Shown one piece after another: positions 34,782 through 47,906 of a stretch of 64,000 nucleotides of DNA (its first letter is position 1; every line of letters begins with the position of its first letter). Source of the stretch: Heloderma charlesbogerti (Eukaryota; Chordata; Lepidosauria; Squamata; Helodermatidae); NCBI GenBank assembly GCA_026122225.1, contig JANEZZ010000400.1, positions 744,001 through 808,000 of the forward strand, in the 5' to 3' direction. The translations under genes and the position numbers were made by a program. The notes under the pieces were generated by a model. The model saw only the letters and a list, made by a program, of their open reading frames with translations. It did no database searches and was not told where the DNA came from.

Positions 34782-35170
34782 TGGGCTCCTTCACGCTGAG
34801 CTTTTATCCTGTGATTGAGATTGCTCCTTCACAGAAGTTTGCAGGCTCTTGACATGACGCTGTGATCATTCAAAGCGTCTCCTGCACTAAATGCCCTTTG
34901 TTCCATTTTTAAATAGATTGCAGATAATGAGCTATCAAATTACCCCGTTGTGTTCCGCTTCAGTTTCTTCCGTGAAAAGAGTAAAAGCGGCAAGAAGGGG
35001 AGTGAGATCAATGAAAGGTAATGGAAGACTCAGATATGGGGAGAAGGAGGGGGAAGGGGTGGGGGGAAAGGAAGCAGGTGAAAAAGCGAGTCGTTGTGAT
35101 CCTGCATTTAAAACGGAAGCAGAAAGCCCCATTTTAAATGCAGGAGTTTAGGCTGGTGTACAGATGCCCT
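34782..35170 (-). mobile_element. ~390-bp hAT-like non-autonomous element, copy 2
   Basis: Reverse-oriented copy: GAGCTTTTATCCTGTGATTG, CTCCTGCACTAAATGCCC, GATCCTGCATTTAAAACGG, ending GGTGTACAGATGCCCT. The subterminal hairpin is preserved (GCATTTAAAACGG and CCATTTTAAATGC). Confidence 0.75.
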
Positions 35171-37663
35171 ATGTGGACATACTTAGATCAGAAGTAAAGT
35201 ACTTCGATCCGAATAGCCACTCTTGTATGGCATTTCTGGTATTTAAAAAAGGAGTTAAGACACATTTTTTTTCTTTGCTATATACTGATTTTTAGATAAC
35301 ATTTCCATTTAGCTGTAGTATTTAGATGCATATCCACCTCAAAAAATAACACTTTAGAGGGCCCAATTTCTTAGCAAGCATTCTGAGGAGCTATTTAAAT
35401 GTAATCTGCTGTTCTGAACCTGGTTTGCTGCAGATGAACGCAAGATGTAACCAAGATATAAAACAACCTTCCTGTTATGAAAACTCTTCAACACTAACAA
35501 AGCCATGTTTAGAGAATTTGCCCTCATCCATCGTGCTTTAAAATACAAATCTGATAATAATACTTACATGAGTCATTCAAGTGGACATGACATAATTCAA
35601 ATTGAATTAACTGCTAAAATGAACTATTTAAAAATTGAGGCCTTATGTTTTGTGCTGTCACTACATTTCTTAGAAATTTCATCACCATAAGGGGAAGAGA
35701 GGACCTTCTGAGAGTAAAATGTGGGTAACATAACATGTAGAGCCAGTCTACTGTACAAACACAAGCCCTTTTCAGGTACTGAAATGAAGATAACAGAGTC
35801 AGAGCTAGCACATGGCATCCTTTGTCAGCTGTTGGGGCCCCAATGCCCTGGCAGGGCCCAGTGCTAATACCTGTCCTCCCTGCCCCATTTCAATGTTTTC
35901 TGACTTGATGCGCTGAGCAGCAGTGGGAGGCTGGGTCTAGATGCCATTTTAATTTCCCAGAATGCCTCCAATGAACTGTTACTCTGGGCATGGGAAAGTT
36001 ACATGGTGGCCCATAGCCAGCTAGTGCTGGTGTCCACGACCCATGACAGGGAAGCCTGCCAAGGCCCACCAAAAGAGGAGGAGGGCCACTAGAGGACATT
36101 TTGCCCAAGGCCCCCTCAAACCTGTACCCAGCCCTGATAATGAATATTCTTGGGGCACGGGAGAGAGACTGCCTTCAAACTACCAACTTTCATTAGAACA
36201 TCTGTAGAAGGCACCTATGTGCATGGGTATATGCATGTAAGACTCTTCCCATGAAGTCATGAACTCTGGACTGCCCCTTCACCCATTTATTATTCCTGCT
36301 TTGAATGCCTGAAAAGAGTTTCAGAGAAGCAATCCCAGCAAATGTTGGAAGTTCAGATTCTTGGACTGTGTATTTGAAAAAGCCTTCTGGGATTTATGCC
36401 GACAAGTGCTACAGCAAATCAAGCACTACTTAGAGAAGATAAATAACCAAGGGACCCCACAGAGGTAGTCAATGTAACAGGATGTAACAATGCTACATGG
36501 AACAGGATTTAGTGTGATTTAATATTTGTATGCTACTTTCCAAACAGCATTTTTAGAAAAGTGGCTCACAACATTGCAGAGAGGTGATCTCACTGAGTGC
36601 CTTAATGCACAAACACCACCACCACTTACTATGATGGTTATGCTCCGAGTCCTTTCACCACTGATACAGCTCTTTCCCTTGGTACCATATTATTCATAAA
36701 TTGCGTGTAAAATATATGCTATAGAAGAACCAAAGGGATTTAAGCTAAACAAATTCCCGAAGCTGTATAGATTATATTTGCAGTTCTAAAAACAAAAGAA
36801 AAGCAGATTACAAATGTTACAATTAAACTGCCTAGGAAAAGAAAGTGTCCTTAGGCAGAATAAAATTTCTTTCAAGCAGCTCCTGACCATAGCCAAGTTC
36901 AACAAAAGTTTTTGGATTTCTCTGGTCCCTGTCATACAGACTTATGGTGCATTCTGCTACTGTGCATTGCTTCACAACACTATGAAATCAGTGTCATCCT
37001 GGTTCTGAAAACAATGCCGCATCAGCTGCAGCATCATGCTACCACCTGGATCAGCATCAGCTGCAGGTTTTTAGCATCATGCTACCACCTGGATTGTATT
37101 TAAATATTTGTAGATTGGATTTAAAGCATATCTGCCTGCCAAACATAAATTACAAAAAAACTAACAATAATTAGGCTTTTTTTAATATAGGAAGACTGTG
37201 TTCACATATCACATACTTGATCCAATATCAAATGGTTTCTCTATCAAAGAGATAATGGGCATGGTAGGAAAGTCCAGTTCGCTATTTACATCAAAACAGG
37301 ATGGCTGTAACTTGGTATTATCTGCCATGCCAATTCTAAAAATTAAAATGGGCATCAAAGCTAGTGAACAAGGTTTTCTGGCTTATTCTCTACTACGGTT
37401 TATATATCATATATATTATCAAGCCTGTTTATTCTTCAGTTACACAATGGAAAACCTATTAATTAAGAAATGATACAAACAGAAATAACTATAAAGCGAT
37501 GTATAACAGCTATATCTATATTAAAATCTTGTCTGACATTTACTTTTGAGTTAAAGTATTTTCATAAACATACATAGGGATTTGTATAGATCAGGAAGAA
37601 AGAATGGACTGAACAGAAAATGAAAGTCCTACCGAGGAGGAAACTTGATGTGAACACCCATAA
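35171..37663. other. Unassigned sequence with a GC-richer patch at 35820-36140
   Basis: The patch (GGGGCCCCAATGCCCTGG to GGCCCCCTCAAACCTGTACC) looks like a decayed repeat because its edges are abrupt; its family is unknown. Elsewhere nothing is recognised except a weak LINE end at 36515-36580. Confidence 0.4.
36515..36580 (-). mobile_element. Possible LINE 3' end fragment
   Basis: ATTTAATATTTGTATGCTAC, TTTCCAAACAGC and AAAAGTGGCTCACAAC resemble a reversed LINE 3' end of the 'GGCGGCTTACAA' type. Weak and short. Confidence 0.35.
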
Positions 37664-38053
37664 AGGGCATCTCTACACCAGCCTAAATTCCTGCATTTAA
37701 AATGTGGCTTTCTGCTTCCATTTTAAATGCAGGATCACAACTACTCCCTTTTTCACCCGCTTCCTTTCCCCCCTCCCCTTTCCCCATCCTCCTCCCAGTA
37801 TCTGAGTCTTCCATTATCTTTCATTGATCTTGCTCCTCTTCTTGCCACTTTCCCTCCTTTCATGGGGGGAACTCAAGCGGAACACAACGGGTAACTTGAT
37901 AGCTCATTATCTGCGATCTATTTAAAAACAGAACAAAGGGCATGTAGTGCAGGAGATGCCCTGAAGGGTGACGACATCATGTAAAGAGCCCGCAAACTTC
38001 CGTGAGGGAGCCATCTCAATCGCAGGATAAAAGCTCTGTGAGAAGAAAGCCCT
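37664..38053 (+). mobile_element. ~390-bp hAT-like non-autonomous element, copy 3
   Basis: Begins AGGGCATCTCTACACCAGCC, contains the hairpin TCCTGCATTTAAAATG / CATTTTAAATGCAGGA and the conserved GCATGTAGTGCAGGAGATG and ATCTCAATCGCAGGATAAAA blocks, and ends GAAGAAAGCCCT. It is immediately followed by an SINE at 38062. Confidence 0.75.
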
Positions 38054-38061
38054 AATCAACT

Positions 38062-38512
38062 ATAGGACATAGGAAAGCGCTTTATACCAGGTCAGACTAT
38101 TTGTCCATCCAGCCTAGTATTGTCTACTCTGACTGGCAATGGCTGTCCAGAGACGTAGGCAGAGATCCAAATCTCTGCTAGTGCCTCATCGCCTGCAAAA
38201 GGCTTTTAATTGAACTCAGAATCCACCTCTACCTTGTACTTAGGTTCTTGTGCAAGTTAGTTTGTTTGTTTGTTTGTTTTTGCCTACTGGGAAATGGGTG
38301 CTTTGGGATGGGCCACATCCACTATGGTAGCCATGATGTGTATAGGAAGCCCAACTCATGACAGCCATTTTGTCAGCACACACATGACATGCTATCAAAA
38401 TTCCAAATGTGTCTACCGGACCAAAAAGATTGCAGGGTGCTGTCCTAGGCAATGAACTTGGTAACTTTCGCATGCAAGACATGTGCTCTGTCACTGAGCT
38501 GTGGTCCCTGTC
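38062..38512 (-). mobile_element. tRNA-headed SINE interrupted by ~220 bp
   Basis: 38062-38225 matches the tail and body of the SINE family (ATAGGAAAGCGCTTTATACC, CAGCCTAGTATTGTCTAC, CTGACTGGCAATGG). 38446-38512 matches the tRNA-like head (AATGAACTTGG, GCATGCAAGACATGTGCTCTG, CACTGAGCTGTGG). The block between carries a (TTTG)n run at 38261-38281, which on the minus strand would be an (AAAC)n retroposon-like tail, so a second element probably landed inside the SINE. Confidence 0.65.
38261..38281. repeat. (TTTG)n repeat
   Basis: Five TTTG units; possibly the tail of the element inserted into the SINE at 38062-38512. Confidence 0.9.
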
Positions 38513-38519
38513 ACCCAAG

Positions 38520-41500
38520 AGCCAGCTCTACCATAAGGTAGAAAAAAGAGCCCTTTTCAATATTCAAAAGTCATAAAATGAAAATACACAGTGAGGGCCA
38601 CTGACATCATGGTGGCTCCCTGACCTATGCATGTTCATTAACAGGCATGTAGAGGGCCCTCACATGTGCAGAAGGCACAATGGAAATGGTGAAACTGCCA
38701 TCACAATTATGCACCCTTCCCTACACACATTCATTTTAGCTGTTTTTAATGTCTGACAAGGCTTAAGGAGGCTGTGCCCAGTGAGCTGGAATGAAAGGAA
38801 GCTAAAGATAGCACAGTCTGTTTGTCGGGCCTAGTCTGCCACTATGGGCCTAAGCGTGAATCCTCCAATCTTCAAAGCAGGAGGAAGCAATACAATGAAA
38901 AATAAAATGCAACACCTGGTTTATTTGTTTTGTTTCTCCAAAATAACCTTCAGCTCAAATTCAAACCAGCAGTCAGTCACTGCAGAAGAAAGTCTGCAGA
39001 GCCTAATGACTCAGGTTGCATTACTCAGTTTGGAATACAGCCATACAAGTCTGTTTTGTCACAGCTCAGATCCTGGCTGCAGATAGTTCCTCCTGCCTCC
39101 TTCAAAGACAGACACAATTGTTGTCTCTGGGGGCTCAAAGAGGACAGATGTACCAACCAGATGTTCCAGGCATTGGAACTGTCTATACTGGGGGACTGGG
39201 GCGGAGTGGGGGGAAAGACCTTACTGGCTGCTGCGGTCCAAAGAGAGATGAAGCTGCCTGAGTAAGCATGTGGCTTGTTCAGACCGCTCTCCCATCTCCC
39301 TGAAACAAGGCCTAGGCCTGGCTGAGTTTTCAGGCTATGTCCCCCATCCAAGGTTATATACCTAGACAGCCAGATTCTTCACTCCCTCCTGGATGAAAGT
39401 TATTAAGGTTAGTTTCCTAACCTTGGGTGCTCTATATTTCAGTTTAAATGTATGTTTTGGGGAGGGAGATATTTGTGGGGGGGGCACTACTTACATTTTT
39501 TAAAAAATGGCATAAATGTGAGACAGAGGGTAGTACGGGTCATACCGTTCCACTACAAATCTGGTTATGGTTGACTTTGTAGCTTCCTGTTTCATGTCTA
39601 GCTATTTATTGAGTCAGTGAATTTCTAAAATGAACATTTTGGATCTAAGCCTGTATGGATGTCACACTGGCTGGTTTTCCATCCTTTCCCAAATCTGGAA
39701 GGCATTCTGTGTAATCCCAGACATAACAGAGACTGGTTGTGATTATCAGTAGTGTCAGTACTCTGCACATGATCAGAGATTAATACTTCATATTTTCAGG
39801 ACTGAGCCATGCATTGCAAATAGGTTCTAATGCTATGCTCTGATGTGCCCTGCCTCAAATGAAATGTTTATGTGGCTGCAATAATTTGTTCTTTCAATTT
39901 AGAGAAAGAAGTGGTTCAGTTAATAAAAGGCTGAATGGTGCTTTGCGGGAGGGAAACTGCAGGCAACTAGAAGCAAGTGTTGTTCACATTTTAAATGTTT
40001 TGGTGGACTTGTTTTGTTTTCTGGCAAGGGATCTGTAAGTGTTCTTGTAAAGAATACTTTCGTTCCAAAACTTATGCCATGAGGTATGGCTTAATTTCAA
40101 AATGAGAGGGGTTGGCCTTTTCTAGAAATCAAGATTAGGCCCTCTTACACAGAAGCCCTTCCCCTATAGAAAGATGTGCAGAGCATAATTGATGCTTTTC
40201 AATGGGGAGGCATTAGCACTCTGTACACGTTTAATGGTACTCTTTCCTAAGTAAGTGATGTACAAGTCCTAGTGTGAGGAAAGCACAGGAGTTAAAAATT
40301 GCAGCCCACCAACTAATCCCATCCTAACTACTATCGATTGAGAGATCCCAAGAATTGCCTAAACAGCAACTAAAGAACTAGTACATATAATAACCATAAG
40401 ATGCATGCAGCCTGGCTCATATTTACTTGCTGCCAGCAACACATGTCTGAAAATAATCATTTTGCAGGAAAAGCCTGTCATGATGTCTGATATTTTGAAA
40501 CTGAGCATTTCCATAAATTATTACTATTCTCACTTCTGAGTTTTCACATATAAAGGGGAAAATGTAGTTTTCTGGTTAATGCCTATGTAGTTAGAGGATT
40601 TATTCTTCTGGTTCTGGAATAGGGAACTTAACTCAAGAATGTATTCACTTTGTGACAGAACATCTTTATTTCGTCTTCTAGGAAAAAATTGACTTGAGAT
40701 CAAGTTACTATACGGTATATCTATTGGTTAATTAGAACTTTAAGAAGAAACAAATAAAACACTTTATTGACCTTTATATCTTCACTCAAATAAATATTTA
40801 CTACCGCAATTTACAAAAATCATTTACCTCTCAATAACAGATCACATAGAGAATATGCAGTACAGGCGCTAATGAATGTCTACAGCTATCAGCAAACAAA
40901 TTAAGGGTGAAGGAAAATGAAAAGCTTTCTAGCTATCATGACTGGTCTATAAATAGCATGTGAGACTTCTTTAAAGATATGTGATCTCTTACATTAACCG
41001 ACTTATTTCAGTGCATGATTGACCTTGAGATGGAGAGAAGTGCCATAGCACAGAGGCATCCTATTTTAGTGAACAATGAATATAGATATTCAAGTACATG
41101 CCTCTTGTCAATGATCATTGTTGGAAGCTGCCTATGCCACACTGGGACAATCAATTTTGTAAATGGTTGCAATAATCAAGGAAATTGCCTAATTTATAAA
41201 TCCTTGCATACAGCATTTTAATGGATTCTTACATTTTAATGCTGATGCCTTCAAAGCAAAATGAATTGTTGTCCAAGCTGTCATTGCATAAAATGATAAA
41301 AACATTCAGTCTTGTAAGTTACTACACCTCATGGATATTCAAACCCTCAGAACATAATCACTCATTAGTGACTTCCCCGATAGTCTTCCATTACAGAATA
41401 GCAGGATGAGTGAAGAGCCACAGTTTCTTTCCAAACGAAGCTTTGATAAAATCAGTGAATCAAATTATAAGCTCTGAGTGTATTGATAATAGTTAAAATT

Positions 41501-42864
41501 ATTAAGCTTTACTGAAGCAAAATAAAAATTAGACATTTTCTCTGGCAGTGCTAAATTTTGTTTTACTTCCTCCTCAGCCACATACTGATGATAACAAAGA
41601 AGAACAAGAAGAATAAGAACAATCTCTTTTGCCTAACAAGTTACAGTATATCATAAAAATACACATACTACAGGTAAGTGCTGTAAATAGAGTTTCCTGA
41701 TCAAAACATAAAACCTAAGAGACACTTTGAACATTTTCCCTATGGACCTGATGCATTCCAAAATTGAGGGCCAAATTTTATGTTCTATAAAGCTGCAGTA
41801 CCATAAAATTAGAGGCTTTCCCTTCGAATAAGGGAAATCCCTTAAAGTCAGTACCCCTTTCTATTACTAACCTGTAAATCTGCACATTCTACTCCGGAAC
41901 TCTCTCTACATATTTAGATATGGTTATACATAGATTGCTATTCTCAGTTAAATCTTAAGCAATTGATTTCAGCCAATGGTGGGCTGTCAGTACTTTACTT
42001 ACTGCTCAATCTCACTAACCTGACATTTATGGTGTACTGATTGGCCTCTGTCAGTGGTGGTGGTTGTAAATTCACTTTGAAAAGCTTTGTGTTAACAGCC
42101 TTCAACCAGGCTCTGAGAAGGGTACGAGCAGGCAGGCTGACAATTGCTCGACCTTCTGCCCTTATTACAGTGAGTAAATCAGGCTTTGAGCTATTAAGCT
42201 GGAGCCTGAGGCCTACACAAAAAGGATTGACATGACTAAAGGTCAACCTCTGTCACACATGTGTAACAATTTGGATAATGGAATTCTGTAACTTATCGAG
42301 GGCGAGGTGGAGGTGGCAATGGCTTAGAAGCAGAGCAAATGCTGGAGTATATTTCCACGCTTCTTGTTTTGTCTTGTTTGGTAACTAGTTATTCAGGAGT
42401 ATGTACATTCAAATTCACGTAAATATCTGCAGATTTCATTGTGATTTTCATAAGGCGATTCTGTAAAACATTTCAAGCATGGCAGATTTTATATGGCATT
42501 TCAGCGCAATAACTGGGTTATTATCAGCGTATACCATCAGTGCCATGCTGGCATCAGGTATACAGTCAATTTTGGGTATTAATACATTTTATTAAAGTGT
42601 TATCTTTATTCATTCACTTGAAACAGAAAGACTATGGAAATAAGTGAATGTATTTTGTGTGAGAAATAATTCTAAACCTTTGAAGTCAGATTTTCTTAGT
42701 ATGAAGGCTCATGTATGAACAATTTCAGATTAAAGAGCAGAATTGCTTCATGAGTTACAGTCATCTGCCAAGTGGAGAACCAGAAATATAAGATGAGTCA
42801 TGGATTGCTGAAATTCTCTTCATATTTTAAAAAACTGTTTTTATCATATAAAGTATGGTAGAAT
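38520..42864. other. Unassigned sequence, repeat-poor from 39.4 to 42.8 kb
   Basis: A GC-richer patch at 39040-39330 is probably an unrecognised repeat. From 39.4 kb on almost no repeats are visible. The 42.0-42.25 kb block is open on both strands without an identifiable protein. Confidence 0.4.
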
Positions 42865-42935
42865 ATAAGAGCTTCAGCTATGGGGCGGTATAGAAATGTA
42901 ATAAATAATAACAACAACTTCAACAACAATATAAA
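42865..42935 (+). mobile_element. LINE 3' end fragment
   Basis: TATGGGGCGGTATAGAAATG plus TAATAAATAATAAC is the classic L2-type 3' end (GGGCGGTATAnAAAT, AAT-rich tail). Only the extreme 3' end is visible. Confidence 0.6.
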
Positions 42936-43220
42936 TTATGGCTTCACAGAATTGCAGATCCGTATTTGGGGAAAAGTCCCATTAAACACAATGGCTAGGA
43001 TCCTAACTTTCCTTCCATTAATGGAACAGAGTTCATGTTCATGGAGCAGGGCTTTTCCTCCTCTATCTGCAGTCCCATGTGCCCCTGGAAATATGCTCCT
43101 GGGTATTGGGGGTCCATTGAGAATGGTGTGGGATATGGTGCAGGAGACTGCAGATGGAGGGGAGTTGGCAGAAATTGTCCCTTCCCTTACATGAACGGAG
43201 GAATAGCTTAAGATCCAAGC

Positions 43221-43264
43221 CACTGAGACTTACTTTGGAGTAAACATGCCTAAAATTGCACTAT
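43221..43264. mobile_element. Half copy of the short palindromic element
   Basis: CACTGAGACTTACTTTGGAG and AAACATGCCTAAAATTGCAC correspond to the right half of the family. Confidence 0.45.
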
Positions 43265-44412
43265 TAATCAAGTATGTTTCAATTATGTTTCAGATAAGCA
43301 AGAGAACTAAAATATTGAGAACAGCAGGTTGATAATATAATATCCCAAATCCCCAAAATAGTTGGGGAGCAAGGATCTTTATAAAAAATTACTTCAATGT
43401 TTATTTTCTTGAGAAGTACTGAAATTGACTATAAAATAAACCAAATTTGCCCTCCAACTCTCTGACTAATTTCCAACAGTAAATTAGGGAAACTGAAAAG
43501 TTTCTAACCAAATCAATTTTACAGTCTACATGAAGCTCCAAAATACTCAAATATTTTAAAAATGTATAATGAAAGAGAAGTCTAGTGTAAGAATATATTT
43601 TTTCATTATATTAGATGTAAAGTTTAACTCTTACCCATATTGCAAGCTGTAATGATAACATTACTAAAGTTTATTTTAGAGCAAAATTACTAGAATGTCA
43701 TCAACATGACATATTTGAAACAGAGCTGACAAGCAGTCTTGAATATTAGATGATGGATTGCTGAGAAACATAAATTTTCACCTTAATATAGCTATGGTTT
43801 GCACATAATTGTATCCCCTTGTGCTTTCCTGCATCAAAAACCTAGACTAAAATGCAGCTCAGGGAATCTTGAGGCATATCTATCACTATAACTGGAACTT
43901 GTTCCTTATTTGGAAATAAAAGTTAGGGATCCTATCTTTCCTCTGTTCCCAGGATTTTTGAGAATTGGTCTATCTATTTGCATCATTCCCATAACATAAC
44001 TGTAGGGGAAACTTACCCTCGAATTTCCCATGAGCAAATTCAAAATGTGTCATTTAAATAGGTGCTATTACCATTTTTAATAGAGTCAAATGTGTAGGCT
44101 CCATAAGATTTAAAGGTCTTTTTATAACCCCTTGCCCACTTTCTATCTATTGCAACTGCTCTTGCTTCAGTGAAATATACACCCTGATAAAAACAAGATG
44201 TGAATTTTCATTCCCTTCAAATAAATAAGACATCCTCTTGTAATACAGATATATAGGATCTGGATGAAAAGCTGTGATCTAGTGGGTAAAATCCTAAACA
44301 CAAGGACCAGTGCAGAGAAAGGGTGAAGAAGATGTAACATTTTAAGTGTGGCGGAAATTATGTGAACATATATTTGATTTCAAATAGCAAATGTGTGTTC
44401 AGCCATACACTT

Positions 44413-44808
44413 AGAGCATCTCCACACTAGCCAAGAATCCCACATTAACACAGGGCTTTCGGCTTCCATTTTAAATGCAGGATCACTACAGACTCCCTTT
44501 ACACGCACTTCCTTCCCCCTCCCTTTCCCCCGTATCTGAGTCTTCCATATGTTTCATCATACAGTCGTTAGATGGCACTGTGGTCTAGCTCCTCTTATTG
44601 TGGGTTTTCTTTTTTCATGAGAGAACTGAAGTGGAACCCAATCATGGTAATTTAATAGCGCATTATCTCTGATCTTTTTACAAATGGAGTAAAGGTCATT
44701 TAGTGCAGGAGACGCCCTGGAGGTTAATGACATCATCTAAAGCGCCCACAAACTTCCATGAGTAACCAATCTAAATAGCAGGATAGAAGCTCCATGTGAA
44801 GAAGCCCT
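44413..44808 (+). mobile_element. ~390-bp hAT-like non-autonomous element, copy 4
   Basis: Begins AGAGCATCTCCACACTAGCC and ends GTGAAGAAGCCCT. It is more diverged (partial hairpin arm, ATTTTAAATGCAGGATCAC) but keeps GTGCAGGAGACGCCC and the 3' block. The flanks TACACTTA and TACACATT are similar and may be a decayed target duplication. Confidence 0.7.
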
Positions 44809-47025
44809 ACACATTTTCTGCCTATTCAGGCATTCATCTGAATAGGTGAGGGCTTAAACTGGGTAGAGCAAATGGGCTGTGCACTCTGGCCCCTCCTCCT
44901 CCATCCATTGCTGTACCAGCCTTGCTTGGCAAAGTCTGAAAGAAAGTTCTACTTGCATTCGCTTCAATGGGAGTAGAATTTTCTGTGTGATTAGGAAACC
45001 TAATAAGATAGGATCCATGATCATACAGAGAGTTCTACTCATGTTCAATTGAATGCGAGTAGAACTCCCTTTCAGATCCTACTGATTCAACAACGAAAGG
45101 TCTGAACTGAGGGAGTGGAGCAGCCAGAGACTTAGGGGATGGGGCCAGCATGTACAGCCCCATTGGTCTGCTCATCTTAAGCTCTCATGCATTCAGGCAA
45201 ACACCTGAACAGGTCTCTTGTCTTCACTCTTATCTTAGCTGCATGTAGGTTCCATTTAAATCAAAAGAATTAAAGATAGTTGTGACAAATGAGTTCCACT
45301 GATTTCAATAGGATTTAAGTACAACTATCTTTCTCTGAAATAATAAAAACTCAACTTAAGGACACTTTGTTGAGTTTAAGTTCCATTACGTCTATGACAC
45401 ATCCTTGTAAAAGTGCCTTTATTCTTCTTAACAAAGTGGACTTGTTTATTTATTTTTTAATAACATGCTTCTAAACAAATCTTTATTTTTCAAGTCCTCA
45501 AACATTATGAGATATTATCATCATTATCATTATTACACCCATTACTCCATTTTCTAGGTACCACAAAAACATTAAAAAACAACATAGACCTTAACCACAG
45601 GCTTGCAGTCTAACAGAATGCCATATATTACAATACAGCCTTAAACATCACAAGAGAAGGAAAAGCATAAACACATTTTTTCCACATAAAAATTTAAAGT
45701 GGAAAATGTATGGACATGAAAATTAAGATTCGTGTGTCCATACATCTTCCAATGGAACTGCAGCAACTGTTTCATCTCTGTGCTCAAAATAGTTACAATG
45801 GGCTCCCCCCCACCCAATCCGTTGTACGGGAAAGAGAGGAAAGAGGAGCCATAATTTGCCATTCACAGCTTTCCAGATCCTTATTACTGCAACCTTAACA
45901 TCTGAAAAACTTCAATTACAAGAACTTCTAAACCTTTTAAATGTCTGTATTATATTCCAATGGAATTTAAAGTGTGCCCCCTATGCATTCCTTAAGTCTA
46001 GTCTTATTACAATTTGATGTTAAACAGAAAAGGAAAACCTTGTGCAACTAGATTAATTTATCTCTTGGGAATAAAGACACATTAATAACTGAGATAATGC
46101 TTTCTTATATGTTGGAAGCAAGTGCAGTTTCACTTCTTTACTAGAAAACACATTAAGAGAAAATTATCTCATTCTCATCAATAAGCCCCAATTTCCGAGA
46201 AAGTTTCTGTTTTCTTTGCAAGAACATTAAGAAAGAATTATTTTCATTAACTCAAAATGAACAAACAGGAAATATTATTGAATTCTGATGGAATCAATGC
46301 CTCTGTTAAAATGGTGTTTACTTGCTAAACTCAGTAATGTTTCAAATAAGAGTTCATTATACTTTCATTAAATACAAGGAAATTCTGCACTGGCTAAAAA
46401 TGGGCCAAAGGAAAAATGAAAGAAATCATAACTAAAATGATTCATATTTTTGGTTTCCTAAAGAGATGATCTTTTCTGTAAGCTATAAAAAATGACTTGG
46501 CTGATTGATAAAGAACTGTATAATTTCCCAATGAATACCCATAGGTATCAGGCCATGCCGTGAAGTAATGGAATGGTGTTTAATTTACTTCACACTGCTG
46601 CACACTGAACTGTATGGATTACATACAAAGCAAACACTGAATGTGTGGCAGGAACTCTTGCATAGACATGCCAAAAAATGTGTCCACGGTGTCCTACCAT
46701 ACATCAGATGCAATAACTCTGATGTTTGCCAAAGCAAAGAAAATTAAAAATTACCACATCTGGACTGGTGTTTAATTGTCTTTGCAATAGTCCCTCAATG
46801 TTTTTGACTCATACTGGAAATTACTACAAGACCATTAAGAATCATAATTTTCAGAGCACATGAACAGCAGTAGGAGTAGGAAGTTGGATTCTTCTTTAGT
46901 GCGACATTTTGTTGAATATCATTCTGATAATATTAGTGGATTTTGTTGTGGAGCAGGTGGTATGGGATAAATACAACTGGACTACTATTTCCTCTCCTCT
47001 CTAATGGATAATCATCTATTCATCT
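44809..47025. other. Unassigned AT-rich sequence
   Basis: No repeat, RNA or gene recognised. Confidence 0.4.
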
Positions 47026-47490
47026 TCTCTCCTGCATTTATTGTCCCTCAGTCCCCAATTGCTTTTCCTTAACCTATCCTGCCTCTCTTAATTACTGCCC
47101 AATTCCCCTTCTACCATTTACCTCCAAACTGCCACCACATACTTACACTATCTCACCTCTCCTTTCTCTAAATTCTCTTTAGCCTCACTACAACCTGACT
47201 TCTATCATCTGTAGTCCACTGAAACTGTCCTCATCCTGCCTGACCTCTCCACTGCTTTTGAATTACCCTCTCTGGCCTGACTCCCTTCATGCATGGGCCC
47301 TCCATAACTCTGGTTTTCTTCCAACCTTTCTAATCAACTAATTCAGTATTTCTATGGGGAGAGTTTTTGTCTACATTTCCCTCTCTCTTTTGAGGTTCTT
47401 CCAGCATCTGTTCTTGGCCCTCTGCTATTCTCTCTCCAAACATACTACCCCAGCTGACCCTATCATATTTCATGGCTCACTAGAGCCTAT

Positions 47491-47570
47491 GCACTGATAA
47501 GAACATAAGAAGAGCCAAGCTGGACCAGACCAAAGGTCTATTTAGTGCCGTATCAAACTTAATCTTTCCT
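47491..47570 (-). mobile_element. CR1-type 3' end fragment
   Basis: ATAAGAACATAAGAAGAGCC, AAGCTGGACCAGACCAAAGG: reverse-oriented CR1 3' end, matching the fragment at 90-166. Confidence 0.65.
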
Positions 47571-47715
47571 CCCCTCCATTTCTCTCCATATTCATTGGCA
47601 ATGTCGCAACCCATCCTGTTAATCAGGCATAAAGACTTGACTTGATATTTGATCCTCCCCCCCCTTGCTATCCATTTTTGGTCCATTTTCAAGTCACATG
47701 ATTCTTCCATTACAG

Positions 47716-47906
47716 CAGGGGTGGGCAGCTTTGGAGGTTTAGGGGCAGCTTTCCATCCTCCAGATCCTTTTTAAGCCTCTAGCAATTTTCCATGTGATTC
47801 AGTGGCAAAACACAATTTTTTTGCTGCTGCTGCTCCTACACTGCCAGATTTTGGTGACCTGGCAGGAGCAACATGTGGCCCATAGGCCACGTGTTCCCCA
47901 CCCCTG
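47716..47906. mobile_element. Non-autonomous hAT element with 8-bp target duplication
   Basis: Starts CAGGGGTGGGCAG and ends CCCCACCCCTG, giving terminal inverted repeats of the CAGGGGTGGG type typical of hAT elements. The flanks CATTACAG (47708-47715) and CTATACAG (47907-47914) match at 6 of 8 positions, as expected for a decayed 8-bp hAT duplication. It sits inside an older LINE. Confidence 0.75.
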
